Source: Onchidella celtica
Taxonomy: Eukaryota; Mollusca; Gastropoda; Systellommatophora; Onchidiidae
Reading direction: 5' to 3'
Length of the DNA stretch: 64,000 nucleotides
Assembly (NCBI GenBank): GCA_963931925.1
Contig: OZ007567.1
Location: forward strand, 82,035,186 to 82,099,185
Shown piece by piece: positions 54,751-63,430 of the stretch (position 1 is its first letter; each line of letters begins with the position of its first letter). Position numbers and translations under genes: made by a program. The notes beneath the pieces were generated by a model. It was not told where the DNA came from, did no database searches, and was given only the letters and a program-made list of their open reading frames with translations.

Positions 54751-55364
54751 TGTAGCATCTGCAAGCTATCCCTTGCCCTCCCCCGTTTTCTTGTTACACT
54801 GGTGAGCATGTGTTCATTTCTTCTTTCATTTTATTGTTGACAACCGCCAGAGTGTACTGTACTCCGTGACCTGACCTTCTTTTCTAGTGAGTAGTTTTTT
54901 CCCTCGCTCGCTTGTTGTCAGGTGTTTTGACTCGTTCAGTAAATATTAGTATGTTCCCGAACATTCGATAACACTGTGGATAAGGATGTTTACGCCAGAT
55001 TTGGCCTTGAGTGATGTAACCTGATGACGTATTGATGCGTGATTGGTTAGTTTGTGCGAGGGCAAAGGTAACGTTTATTTCGGGAACTTTCTGTAGGAAT
55101 GTTTATATATATAGACCTGTGTGAGTGGTTGGTCGGTGAGTAAGTGAGTTTCCTTTTGTGTGGCGTAGATATTTAGTTTCGCTGGTGTCTTCCTAGTATT
55201 TATTGTTCAGTATTCAGTTATTAAACTTTAGTGTTATTTAATCTATCGTCGGATCTCGTGTTTATTTATTTTACAGCTGTAATAGTTTCGTTTTCTAAAG
55301 GGTTGTAGTTAGATCAACTAACTCCCCCCTACTATAACGTGCTAGAACAACCTCAGCTGTTACA
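54751..55364 (+). repeat. 5' LTR, 614 bases
   Basis: Begins TGTAGCA and ends TGTTACA (TG...CA with a short inverted repeat). It contains a TTATATATATAG promoter box at about 55102-55113 and an ATTAAA at 55220-55225. Matches the 3' LTR without gaps, at 568 of 570 positions available. Confidence 0.95.
55103..55113 (+). promoter_or_regulatory. TATA box in the 5' LTR
   Basis: TATATATATAG about 115 bases upstream of the ATTAAA. It would drive the genomic RNA of the element. The same box lies in the 3' LTR at about 63783. Confidence 0.6.
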
Positions 55365-55367
55365 TAT

Positions 55368-55385
55368 TGGGGGCTCGTCCGGGAT
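55368..55385 (+). other. Primer-binding site, tRNA-Pro
   Basis: TGGGGGCTCGTCCGGGAT, three bases after the LTR end. All 18 bases are complementary to the 3' end of tRNA-Pro, the primer also used by murine gammaretroviruses. Confidence 0.9.
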
Positions 55386-55472
55386 CCGACCATATTCGAG
55401 CGGACCAGATCAAAATTACTAGATTTATTTACATAGTTTATTGTAGAATATCATCGACAAGCTATCTACAAC

Positions 55473-56111
55473 ATGTCAGAGGCTATTGGAAGGCTTAGCC
55501 AGGAAGCAGACGCCTTGGAGCTCACTGGGAAGGAGAGACAGGATTACATCCGTGAAGGCCTAAGGGAGGAAAGAGAGAGAGAGAGGCAAGAGCGCATGGA
55601 GCAACTGAAGATGGAAAGCGAGAGGCAAGAGCGCATGGAGCAACTGAAGATAGAGGCTCGGGAGAAGGAGATGAACCACGAGCTGGAGATGGAGAGGATC
55701 CGCCATCAGCGTGGAGGCGAGTCGACGCAGGGGACCAGCGACCACGCCAGTTCTAAGAGACCCAAGCTACCTGCATTTCAGGACAAGAAGGACGATCTGG
55801 ATAGCTGGTTGCTGCGGTTTGAGAGGTTTGCCGAGACAGCTGAATGGCCCAGATCCACCTGGACGACATCACTGTCTGCCCTGCTGACCGGGAGAGCTTT
55901 GGAGTGCTTCTGCAGACTACCGATCGACGAAGCCAAGGACTACGACAAGGTCAAGGAAGCGTTGCAGAAGAGGTACAACCTGTCAGAGGACGGATACAGA
56001 CTCATGTTCAGACAAGGTAAGCCTGAAGATGGAGAAGATGTTGGAATGTTTTTGACCAGGATCAAGACCTATCTAGAGAGGTGGATAAAGCTGTCGAAGA
56101 CGGAGGAGTGA
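55473..56111 (+). CDS. gag: Gag, first part (matrix-like coil and capsid)
   Basis: 212 residues from ATG. The N-terminal 80 or so residues are an Arg/Glu-rich coiled coil with two copies of a short RQERMEQLK repeat, coded by an in-frame DNA repeat. Then comes a capsid-like region with LPAFQDKKDDLDSWLLRFER, ALLTGRALECF and LQKRYNLSEDGYR. The frame stops at 56109-56111 within the capsid, and the remainder continues in the -1 frame (56081 onward). No classical slippery heptamer was seen, so a small deletion is more likely than programmed shifting. Confidence 0.88.
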   Translation: MSEAIGRLSQEADALELTGKERQDYIREGLREERERERQERMEQLKMESERQERMEQLKIEAREKEMNHELEMERIRHQRGGESTQGTSDHASSKRPKLPAFQDKKDDLDSWLLRFERFAETAEWPRSTWTTSLSALLTGRALECFCRLPIDEAKDYDKVKEALQKRYNLSEDGYRLMFRQGKPEDGEDVGMFLTRIKTYLERWIKLSKTEE

Positions 56112-59023
56112 GAGATCTGTTCGTCAGAGAGCAATTCATGGATGCCTGCCCACCAGACCTTGCAACCCATGTGAGGGAGAGGAAACCAAAGACGCTACAG
56201 GACATCGCAGATTCAGCGGAGGCGTACTTGGTAGCGAGGAACCGGACGCTCAGTGGGAGCGCCAGACTGCAGAGCCGGCCAGTGCGACAGAGGTCCAACG
56301 GAGACAGAAGCCCACAGGTCTGCCATAGGTGCCAGAGGCCGGGACACAAGGCGACGGAGTGTCGTGCAAAGTTAAACGACAAAGGTGAGTTGAAATGTTA
56401 CCTTTGTGGAAAGCCAGGCCACGTTCGGAGGATGTGTCCAGCCCAGAAGGATATGGGACGAGGCAAGCCGAACAAGGCGGCGGCGGCCGTAGTTATAGCG
56501 GCGGACGAGTCGTCAAGACAGGATGTGACGACGGCTGACACCAGCATCAACGTTCAAGCGGTAATGAAGGACGGGAAGCTACAGTTAGCGGTGCCTGTTA
56601 CGTGCGGAGGATGCAGTGACGGAAGGACCGTGGAGAAACTGAAGTTACCAGTGATGAAGGGCTTGATTGGAAATCGAGCGGTAGATGTCCTAAGAGATAC
56701 CGGCTGTGAAGGTGTAGTGGTGCGGCGAGCACTGGTGGACGACGGACAGCTCACCGGTGGGAAGAAACTTATCGCGAGGATCGATAACTCCTTGCTAGCG
56801 GCGGAGGAAGCCGTTATCGACGTGAAGACGCCTTACCTGACGGGCAAAGTGACGGCGCTGTGTCTCCCGGAGACCATCTGCGACCTAGTAGTCGGGAACG
56901 TGGACGGAGCGAAGGATCCGTACGACCCTGATACTGAGGTGATGGTAGGAGCGGTGACCACGAGGGCCCAGGAGAAGAGGAAGGACCGGTCTACGTCGCT
57001 GAAGGTGCCGAGGGCAGAACGGCACGCGGGAGTGGATAGAGAGGAACTTATCCGACTCCAAGAAGAAGACAAAGTCATTAGGAAGTTAGAGCAGAAGAAG
57101 ATCCCAACTAATAGAGGCAATAAATCTGTTCATTTTGAGAAACATGGAGGAGTACTGTACCGGATCTACAAGGACCTGAGACAGGCGACGGTTACAAGGC
57201 AAGTGGTACTACCCGAGAAACTGAGAGAGTATGTACTGAGTGTAGCCCACGACTCGATCGTCGGAGGACACCTCGGCGTGAAGAAAACCAAAGACAGAGT
57301 TATGAGCAATTTTTATTGGCCTGGAATTGAAGGTGACGTCGCGAGATACTGCCGCTCATGCGACATATGCCAGAGGACGGTGAACAAAGGAGCGACCCCA
57401 AAGGTGCACCTGCAGAGTATGCCAGTAGTGGACGTACCATTTAGGCGAGTGGCCGTGGACTTAGTAGGACCTATCGACCCCCCAAGTGAAGGTGGACATC
57501 GGTATATCCTGGTGTACATAGACTACGCTACTCGTTACCCCGGAGCCACACCCTTGAAGAAGATCGACGCAGAAACGGTAGCAGAAGCCTTAGTGAACAT
57601 CTACAGCCGTTTGGGTGTGCCCGAAGAGATCTTGTCGGACCAAGGGACCCAGTTTATGTCAGATGTCATGAAGGAAACGAACAGACTACTGGGAATTCGA
57701 CAGTCGACCACTACAGTCTACCACCCTATGTGCAACGGGTTGGTGGAGCGATTTAACGGCACACTGAAGAAGACCTTAAGACGACTGTGCGCAGAGCAAC
57801 CCAAGCAGTGGCACAGATACATCAACCCGCTGCTCTTCGCATATCGTGAAGTTCCCCAAGAGTCGACCAAGTTTGCCCCATTCGAGTTGCTGTATGGGAG
57901 AACTGTGAGAGGACCCATGCACATCTTACGACAACTATGGACCAAGGACGTAGAGGAGCCGGAAACAAAGACCAGTTACCAGTACGTCATGGAACTACGT
58001 GAGAGGCTGGAGGACACATGGAAGTTAGCGACGGAAGAACTCTCCAAGGCTCAAGGTAGACAGAAGACCTACTACGACCGGAAGGCGCGAGAGAGGAAGT
58101 TCCGCCCCGGAGATGAAGTGTTGGTGCTACTGCCGACGAACACTAACAAGCTCCTAGTCCAATGGAAGGGACCATATAAGGTAGTCTCAGTTGTCGGTGT
58201 CAACGACTATAGAGTCAAGATGGGTGCAAAAGAAAAGACCTTGCACGCCAACCTCCTCAAGAGATACATTCCAAGGACGTCAAAAGCAGCAGCAGTGGCA
58301 ATGGAACCGAGACCTATTGTGACCGAGATGTGTGGGATGGACAACAGTAGGAGAGATACCACGCCTGAACATGTCAACGCCATAAAGGACGGCGGCGGTG
58401 ATAGTGCTGAGACTGTACTAGCAGAGGACGACCTGATAGACAAGAGTCAACCCGTGGAGTCAGCTAGCATGACAGTCATCGAGGACTGCGACCTGGAAGG
58501 CGACAACGGTGGAACGACGGAGGACCTTGCCGACCTAGGAAGCTGGGACCAGAAGGAAAGCTACAGAGATGTCCAGTATGGAACGCAACTGACGTCGGAA
58601 CAACGTCAAGAACTCTGCAATGTGGTGAAGAATTACCAGCACGTCTTCACCAATCTTCCTGGATGCTGCCAGTTGGGTGAACATCGCATCGACATGACGA
58701 CAGAGGTACCAGTTCGTCAACGACCATACCCGGTGCCCTACGCTATGCGCGACGTCGACTTATTGAAGGAGGAGCTTAGCACCATGGAACGGCTGGGCAT
58801 CATTCGAAGGAGCTCATCAGCTTATGCTTCACCTATTGTTGTCGTCAAGAAGAAGGACGGATCCAACCGAGTCTGCATCGACTACAGGAGGTTAAACAAG
58901 ATCACAGTATTCGACCCTCATCCGACAGCAGCGCCATTAGAAGTGTTTCAGAGTCTCTCGAGAGGAAAATTATTCTCTCGGATTGACCTGAGCAAGGGAT
59001 ACTGGACGCCCAGAGGTCACTGA
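56081..59023 (+). CDS. pol: Gag end plus Pol: protease, integrase, N-terminal RT
   Basis: 980 residues in one frame. Two CCHC knuckles (CHRCQRPGHKATEC at 81, CYLCGKPGHVRRMC at 106) end Gag. Protease has its DTG at 206-208. Integrase has the HHCC finger (H390, H397, C427, C430), a DDE core (D460, D520 and E556, with the 35-residue spacing), a GPY-type motif (KGPYKVV, about 696) and LHANLLKRY. RT follows: PVRQRPYPVP, SAYASPIVVVKKKDGSNRVC and FSRIDLSKGYW, where the RTE insertion cuts the frame. No in-frame ATG was chosen; 56081 is simply where the open frame is usable after the gag break. Confidence 0.94.
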   Translation: MDKAVEDGGVRDLFVREQFMDACPPDLATHVRERKPKTLQDIADSAEAYLVARNRTLSGSARLQSRPVRQRSNGDRSPQVCHRCQRPGHKATECRAKLNDKGELKCYLCGKPGHVRRMCPAQKDMGRGKPNKAAAAVVIAADESSRQDVTTADTSINVQAVMKDGKLQLAVPVTCGGCSDGRTVEKLKLPVMKGLIGNRAVDVLRDTGCEGVVVRRALVDDGQLTGGKKLIARIDNSLLAAEEAVIDVKTPYLTGKVTALCLPETICDLVVGNVDGAKDPYDPDTEVMVGAVTTRAQEKRKDRSTSLKVPRAERHAGVDREELIRLQEEDKVIRKLEQKKIPTNRGNKSVHFEKHGGVLYRIYKDLRQATVTRQVVLPEKLREYVLSVAHDSIVGGHLGVKKTKDRVMSNFYWPGIEGDVARYCRSCDICQRTVNKGATPKVHLQSMPVVDVPFRRVAVDLVGPIDPPSEGGHRYILVYIDYATRYPGATPLKKIDAETVAEALVNIYSRLGVPEEILSDQGTQFMSDVMKETNRLLGIRQSTTTVYHPMCNGLVERFNGTLKKTLRRLCAEQPKQWHRYINPLLFAYREVPQESTKFAPFELLYGRTVRGPMHILRQLWTKDVEEPETKTSYQYVMELRERLEDTWKLATEELSKAQGRQKTYYDRKARERKFRPGDEVLVLLPTNTNKLLVQWKGPYKVVSVVGVNDYRVKMGAKEKTLHANLLKRYIPRTSKAAAVAMEPRPIVTEMCGMDNSRRDTTPEHVNAIKDGGGDSAETVLAEDDLIDKSQPVESASMTVIEDCDLEGDNGGTTEDLADLGSWDQKESYRDVQYGTQLTSEQRQELCNVVKNYQHVFTNLPGCCQLGEHRIDMTTEVPVRQRPYPVPYAMRDVDLLKEELSTMERLGIIRRSSSAYASPIVVVKKKDGSNRVCIDYRRLNKITVFDPHPTAAPLEVFQSLSRGKLFSRIDLSKGYWTPRGH
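58994..59005. repeat. Left target-site duplication of the nested RTE
   Basis: AAGGGATACTGG in the RT coding region, repeated exactly at 61722-61733. Confidence 0.95.
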
Positions 59024-61721
59024 GGGGATGGGAACCCTACGGAAGGAGAATTATATTGGCATCATTTACTACAAAGAACAAGAACATCAACATGAACATT
59101 GTGCAGATATACGCCCCAACAAATGAAGCAACCGATGAGGACAAGGACGATTTCTACAACCAGCTTCAGGAAATAGTTGACACATTGCCAAGAAAAGATG
59201 TGAACATTATAATGGGAGACGCCAATGCCAAGATAGGACAGGACAATACAGGGTATGAGGACATTATGGGGTGCAATGGTTTGGGACAAATGAATGAGAA
59301 TGGAGAACGGTTTGCAAGTTTCTGCGCCTTTAACAGCTATGTGATTGGAGGTTCAGTATTCCCACACAAGAGGATCCATAAGGCCACTTGGATTTCACCG
59401 GATGGAGTAACTGAAAACCAGATTGACCACTTTTGCATCACCCGACGATTCAGACGCTCACTGGAGGATGTCATAGTACAGAGAGGAGCTGATGTTGGAT
59501 CTGACCATCACATGCTGCTGGCAAGACTCAAACTCCGCCTCAAGAAACAAGGTACCAGAGCAGGAACAAAGAGGAGAAAGTTTCAAGTGAGCCTTCTGGA
59601 TGGAGACAAGAAGGAAGAGTTCCAGCTGACACTGAGGAATAGATTCAAACCCCTTGTTGACCTCGAAGAGACAGTAGATTTGGAGACTCACTGGGCTAAG
59701 GTAAAAGGAGTACTTACATCGACATGTCAGGATGTTCTTGGGGAAAAGAAAGTGGATCACAAGGAATGGATCAGTCAAAAATCACTGGACTTGATAAGGA
59801 TAAGAAGAGACCTAAAAGAACAGGTAAATGCAAGTCGTACAAGAAGCTCAAGAGTTGGTAACCAGGAAGAGTACCGAGCATCAGCTAAAGAGGTCAAAAA
59901 ATCAATTAAAAAAGACAAAGAGGAGTTCATAGGAATGTTAGCAGAGAAAGCAGAGAAGGCAGCAACAGGAGGACACATGAGGATCCTCTACCAGACTACA
60001 AAGACTCTTGCTGGAAAATATGGAAAACCTGAAGTTCCTGTCAAGGATTACAACAGGAAGGCTATTTTTGGAAAGGAAGCTCAGGCAAAAAGATGGATAG
60101 AACATTTTAACAGCCTCTTGAACAGACCTCCACCAAGCAACCCACCCGGCATTCTACCCGCAAGAAATGATTTACCGATCAGTTGCGACCCTTCGACTAA
60201 AGCAGAGATTAATGATGCCATAAAGCAGTTAAATCGAGGCAAGGCAGCTGGACGAGATCAGATCCCACCAGAGGCGCTGAAGGCAGATGCTGCTGGGGCT
60301 GCAGAGGGTCTGCACTCACTATTCTCGAGGATTTGGATCGGAGGCAAGTTTCCAAAGGACTGGAAGGAAGGACTCCTCGTGAAGCTTCCAAAAAAAGGGG
60401 ACCTCAGCAATTGTAGTAACTACAGAGGAATTACACTTCTCTCCATCCCAGGAAAGGTTTTCAACCGGATTATTCTCAAGCGAATACAGAATGCAACAGA
60501 CCCAAAACTTCGTGAGGAGCAAGCTGGTTTCAGGAGTAATCGATCAACCACCGACCAGATCGCCACGCTGAGAATCATAGTAGAGCAGTCGCTAGAGTGG
60601 AACTCCCAACTGATAGTGAACTTCCTTGACTATGAGAAGGCCTTTGATAGCATCGATAGAGAAACACTGTGGAGAATATTGAGACATTATGGAATCCCAG
60701 AGAAGATGGTGAACCTTATCAAGAGCATGTACGAGGGGACAAGTTGCAGAGTCGTACACGATGGCGAGCTTACTGACAGCTTTGATATCAAGACTGGTGT
60801 TAGGCAGGGTTGTTTGCTGTCCCCATTTCTGTTTGTCCTGGTGATTGATTGGCTTATGAAAGAAACCACCAGTGGAGGAAGAAATCGCATACAATGGACC
60901 CCATGGACACAGCTGGACGATCTAGATTTTGCAGATGACTTGGCACTATTGTCACACACACACGACCAGATGCAAGCAAAGACTACAGCTCTAAACAAAA
61001 TTTCAGAATCTATTGGATTGAGGATACATCCTGCGAAGTCGAAGGTCCTAAAAATTGTTGCACCCCCAAGCGCACAAGTCAGAGTAGGAGATCAACCACT
61101 GGAAGATGTAGAGTCCTTCTGCTATCTTGGTAGTATCATTGACAATAAGGGAGGAACAGAGGCAGAAGTCAAAGCACGAATTGGAAAGGCACAGGCAGCT
61201 TTCACGTCCTTGAGCAAGATTTGGAGAACCAAGGATATATCTCTAAAAACAAAGCTGAGGATATTCAACTCGAACGTGAAGTCAGTCCTGTTGTGTGGGT
61301 GTGAGACTTGGAATGCGTCTCAGGCCTGCATAAAGAGAATCCAAGTTTTCATCAACAGATGTTTGAGGAAGCTACTTAAGATCAGATGGACAGACAAGGT
61401 CAGCAATGAAATTGTGTGGAAAAGAACAAGACAGAGCCCAGTCAGAGAGGAAATTGGTAGGAGGCGATGGAGATGGATCGGCCACACTCTCAGGAGGCCA
61501 GGAAACAGCATCACGAAGAAGGTATTGGATTGGAATCCCCAGGGCAAGAGATCAAGAGGAAGGCCGCGCGGAACGTGGAGAAGGGCCAGAGAAAATGATG
61601 TGCAACGAAGCGGAAAGACTTGGAATAATGTAAAGAGGCTGGCCCATGATAGAGAGGGATGGAAAGTGTTTGTTGGTGGCCTATACCCTGATCCAGGGTG
61701 AGAAAGGCAATGATGATGATG
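59006..61721 (+). mobile_element. RTE LINE, 5'-truncated, nested in the LTR element
   Basis: 2716 bases, beginning at the position equivalent to 43001 of the full-length copy (527 bases lost) and ending in the same (ATG)n tail. Flanked by 12-base duplications. It belongs to the same family as the 42.5-kb copy and has only a scattering of base differences. Confidence 0.95.
59056..61701 (+). CDS. RTE endonuclease-RT, N-terminally truncated
   Basis: About 880 residues remain open to the normal FVGGLYPDPG end with no stop or frameshift. The first endonuclease motifs (WNVRSM and SETRW) are missing because of 5' truncation. DANAKIG, SDHHML and the RT boxes including FADD are kept. Against the intact copy I count roughly 15-20 residue changes, including Pro to Arg in AAG(P/R)DQIPPEAL and Tyr to Cys in LL(Y/C)GCETW. 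It cannot transpose on its own. Confidence 0.93.
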   Translation: MASFTTKNKNINMNIVQIYAPTNEATDEDKDDFYNQLQEIVDTLPRKDVNIIMGDANAKIGQDNTGYEDIMGCNGLGQMNENGERFASFCAFNSYVIGGSVFPHKRIHKATWISPDGVTENQIDHFCITRRFRRSLEDVIVQRGADVGSDHHMLLARLKLRLKKQGTRAGTKRRKFQVSLLDGDKKEEFQLTLRNRFKPLVDLEETVDLETHWAKVKGVLTSTCQDVLGEKKVDHKEWISQKSLDLIRIRRDLKEQVNASRTRSSRVGNQEEYRASAKEVKKSIKKDKEEFIGMLAEKAEKAATGGHMRILYQTTKTLAGKYGKPEVPVKDYNRKAIFGKEAQAKRWIEHFNSLLNRPPPSNPPGILPARNDLPISCDPSTKAEINDAIKQLNRGKAAGRDQIPPEALKADAAGAAEGLHSLFSRIWIGGKFPKDWKEGLLVKLPKKGDLSNCSNYRGITLLSIPGKVFNRIILKRIQNATDPKLREEQAGFRSNRSTTDQIATLRIIVEQSLEWNSQLIVNFLDYEKAFDSIDRETLWRILRHYGIPEKMVNLIKSMYEGTSCRVVHDGELTDSFDIKTGVRQGCLLSPFLFVLVIDWLMKETTSGGRNRIQWTPWTQLDDLDFADDLALLSHTHDQMQAKTTALNKISESIGLRIHPAKSKVLKIVAPPSAQVRVGDQPLEDVESFCYLGSIIDNKGGTEAEVKARIGKAQAAFTSLSKIWRTKDISLKTKLRIFNSNVKSVLLCGCETWNASQACIKRIQVFINRCLRKLLKIRWTDKVSNEIVWKRTRQSPVREEIGRRRWRWIGHTLRRPGNSITKKVLDWNPQGKRSRGRPRGTWRRARENDVQRSGKTWNNVKRLAHDREGWKVFVGGLYPDPG

Positions 61722-62696
61722 AAGGGATACTGGCAAGTGAAAGTTCGAGAGCAAGACATTCCCAAGACGGCGTTCGTCACCATGGGCGAGCACTATGAAT
61801 TCATTCGGATGCCTTTTGGGATGATGAACTCAGGAGCCACGCTGAACAGGATCGTAAAGCCATTGATCCGTGGAATGAACAATGTGACAGCATATGTGGA
61901 CGACCTGCTGATTCATACAGAGACATTCGACGAGCATGTGAAGACTCTCAAGGACTTACTGCAGAGGATGGACCAAGCTGGATTAACTGCAAGACCATCG
62001 AAGTGTCTGATTGGAACGTCTGAAGTAGACTTTGTTGGACACTTAGTGGGAGAAGGTATGATTGGCCTGTTAGAAGAGAATGTATGTAAGGTACGAGACG
62101 CACCCAGACCCACCACTAAGAAGGAAGTGAAAGCATTCTTAGGATTAGTGGGATATTACCATGAATTTATTCCTAACTTTTCAGCGATTGCATCACCATT
62201 GTCTGATTTACTTAGAAAGGGTCAGCCCAATATAGTTCAGTGGGATGAAACGCAGGAGAAAGCGTACACCTCTTTGAAGAATGTCATTATCTCCAAACCC
62301 GTGTTATGTTTGCCAGATTTTTCCAAAGAGTTTGTCATAGCAACTGATGCATCAGATCGCGGATTAGGCGCTAGTCTTATGCAGGAACACGAGGGAAAGT
62401 TGTACCCTGTGGCATATGCTAGTCGTAAGCTATTGCCTCGTGAGACAAAATATTCGGTCTCAGAGCGCGAATGTTTAGCTATTGTTTGGGCTGTAAAAAA
62501 GTTTACTTTGTATTTGTATGGAAAGGAGTTTGTGCTCCAAACTGACCATCGGTCATTAGAGTTTTTGAACTCTGCCAAGTTTGACAGTCCAAAGTTATTA
62601 CGATGGAGTTTATTTTTACAGTCTTATCGATTCAGGATCCACTACGTAAAAGGCAGAGAAAATGTCTGTGCCGATTTCCTGAGCAGGGTATTTTAA
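61722..62696 (+). CDS. pol: Pol, rest of RT and RNase H
   Basis: Resumes at KGYWQVKV directly after the nested LINE and runs to a TAA at 62694-62696. RT completes with FIRMPFGMMNSGATLNR and the catalytic YVDD (TAYVDDLLIHTE). The connection has GLVGYYHEFIPNFS. RNase H shows its acidic residues in ATDASDRGLGASL, SERECLAIVWAV, LQTDHRSLEFL and CADFLSRV. The ORF ends right after RNase H, so no integrase follows. This confirms the integrase-first order. Chromodomain and envelope are absent. Confidence 0.93.
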   Translation, partial: KGYWQVKVREQDIPKTAFVTMGEHYEFIRMPFGMMNSGATLNRIVKPLIRGMNNVTAYVDDLLIHTETFDEHVKTLKDLLQRMDQAGLTARPSKCLIGTSEVDFVGHLVGEGMIGLLEENVCKVRDAPRPTTKKEVKAFLGLVGYYHEFIPNFSAIASPLSDLLRKGQPNIVQWDETQEKAYTSLKNVIISKPVLCLPDFSKEFVIATDASDRGLGASLMQEHEGKLYPVAYASRKLLPRETKYSVSERECLAIVWAVKKFTLYLYGKEFVLQTDHRSLEFLNSAKFDSPKLLRWSLFLQSYRFRIHYVKGRENVCADFLSRVF

Positions 62697-63430
62697 AGTA
62701 GTACACTATCAGTGAAATGCATTGTAACCCATACTTTTGCCTACTAGATGAATTTCTAGGACGGCGGTATTGTACTGTAATTGGGGACATAGTTCATCTG
62801 TGACTGAATATTGAATTGATGGCTGATAGAGAGTCATGATGTGTTAGTCACATTTTGATTTTATGCTATGTCATATTAGTTACCAATGGAACTTGGTGTA
62901 ATTTTTGGGAAATGTAACCCAAATGGGGACTGCGAGCAAGCAGTGTTTGTGTTATATTGCATTGTTGTAACTTGTTTTGACCTAATATGATGAAGATAGA
63001 CCCTGATCAGTGGACGATATGTATTAGTATTTTGCCATTGTACGTATGAGTTATACATTTTGGAGATAACCATGTTATGTACAACAAGTTATATGCTATG
63101 ATTCGTTTCACCTTATATGATTTGTAATAATATCATTGACCCTTGTTTCACCACAGTGGTGGCGTTGTGTTATTTTGACTAGTAGGCTTACTGTTTACTA
63201 TTGGGAAGCAATGACGGTATTGTATTGGTTATGGTATTAGTGATGCAAAGTACACTGCATTGTATTGTATTTGTGATGACATTCGGGAAGACACTGAAAT
63301 TGTTATTAATTGTAATAGAATTAGCAACTACCTTTGTGAGATTGGGAGTGCTATAAGATTATTTCAAGATATTGCAGACGCTGAATAATGTTTTGGAGTT
63401 GAAAAATATTCAACTTAAATTGGGGAGTTG
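62697..63430 (+). other. 3' non-coding region of the LTR element
   Basis: About 730 bases without an ORF between the pol stop and the 3' LTR. A weak purine-rich stretch (TTGGGGAGTTG, 63420-63430) directly before the LTR is the only polypurine-tract candidate. Confidence 0.7.

Noticed and set aside
62697..63430. A possible envelope gene downstream of pol
   Set aside because: No open frame beyond short ones and no signal peptide or membrane segment. The element is an LTR retrotransposon without env.
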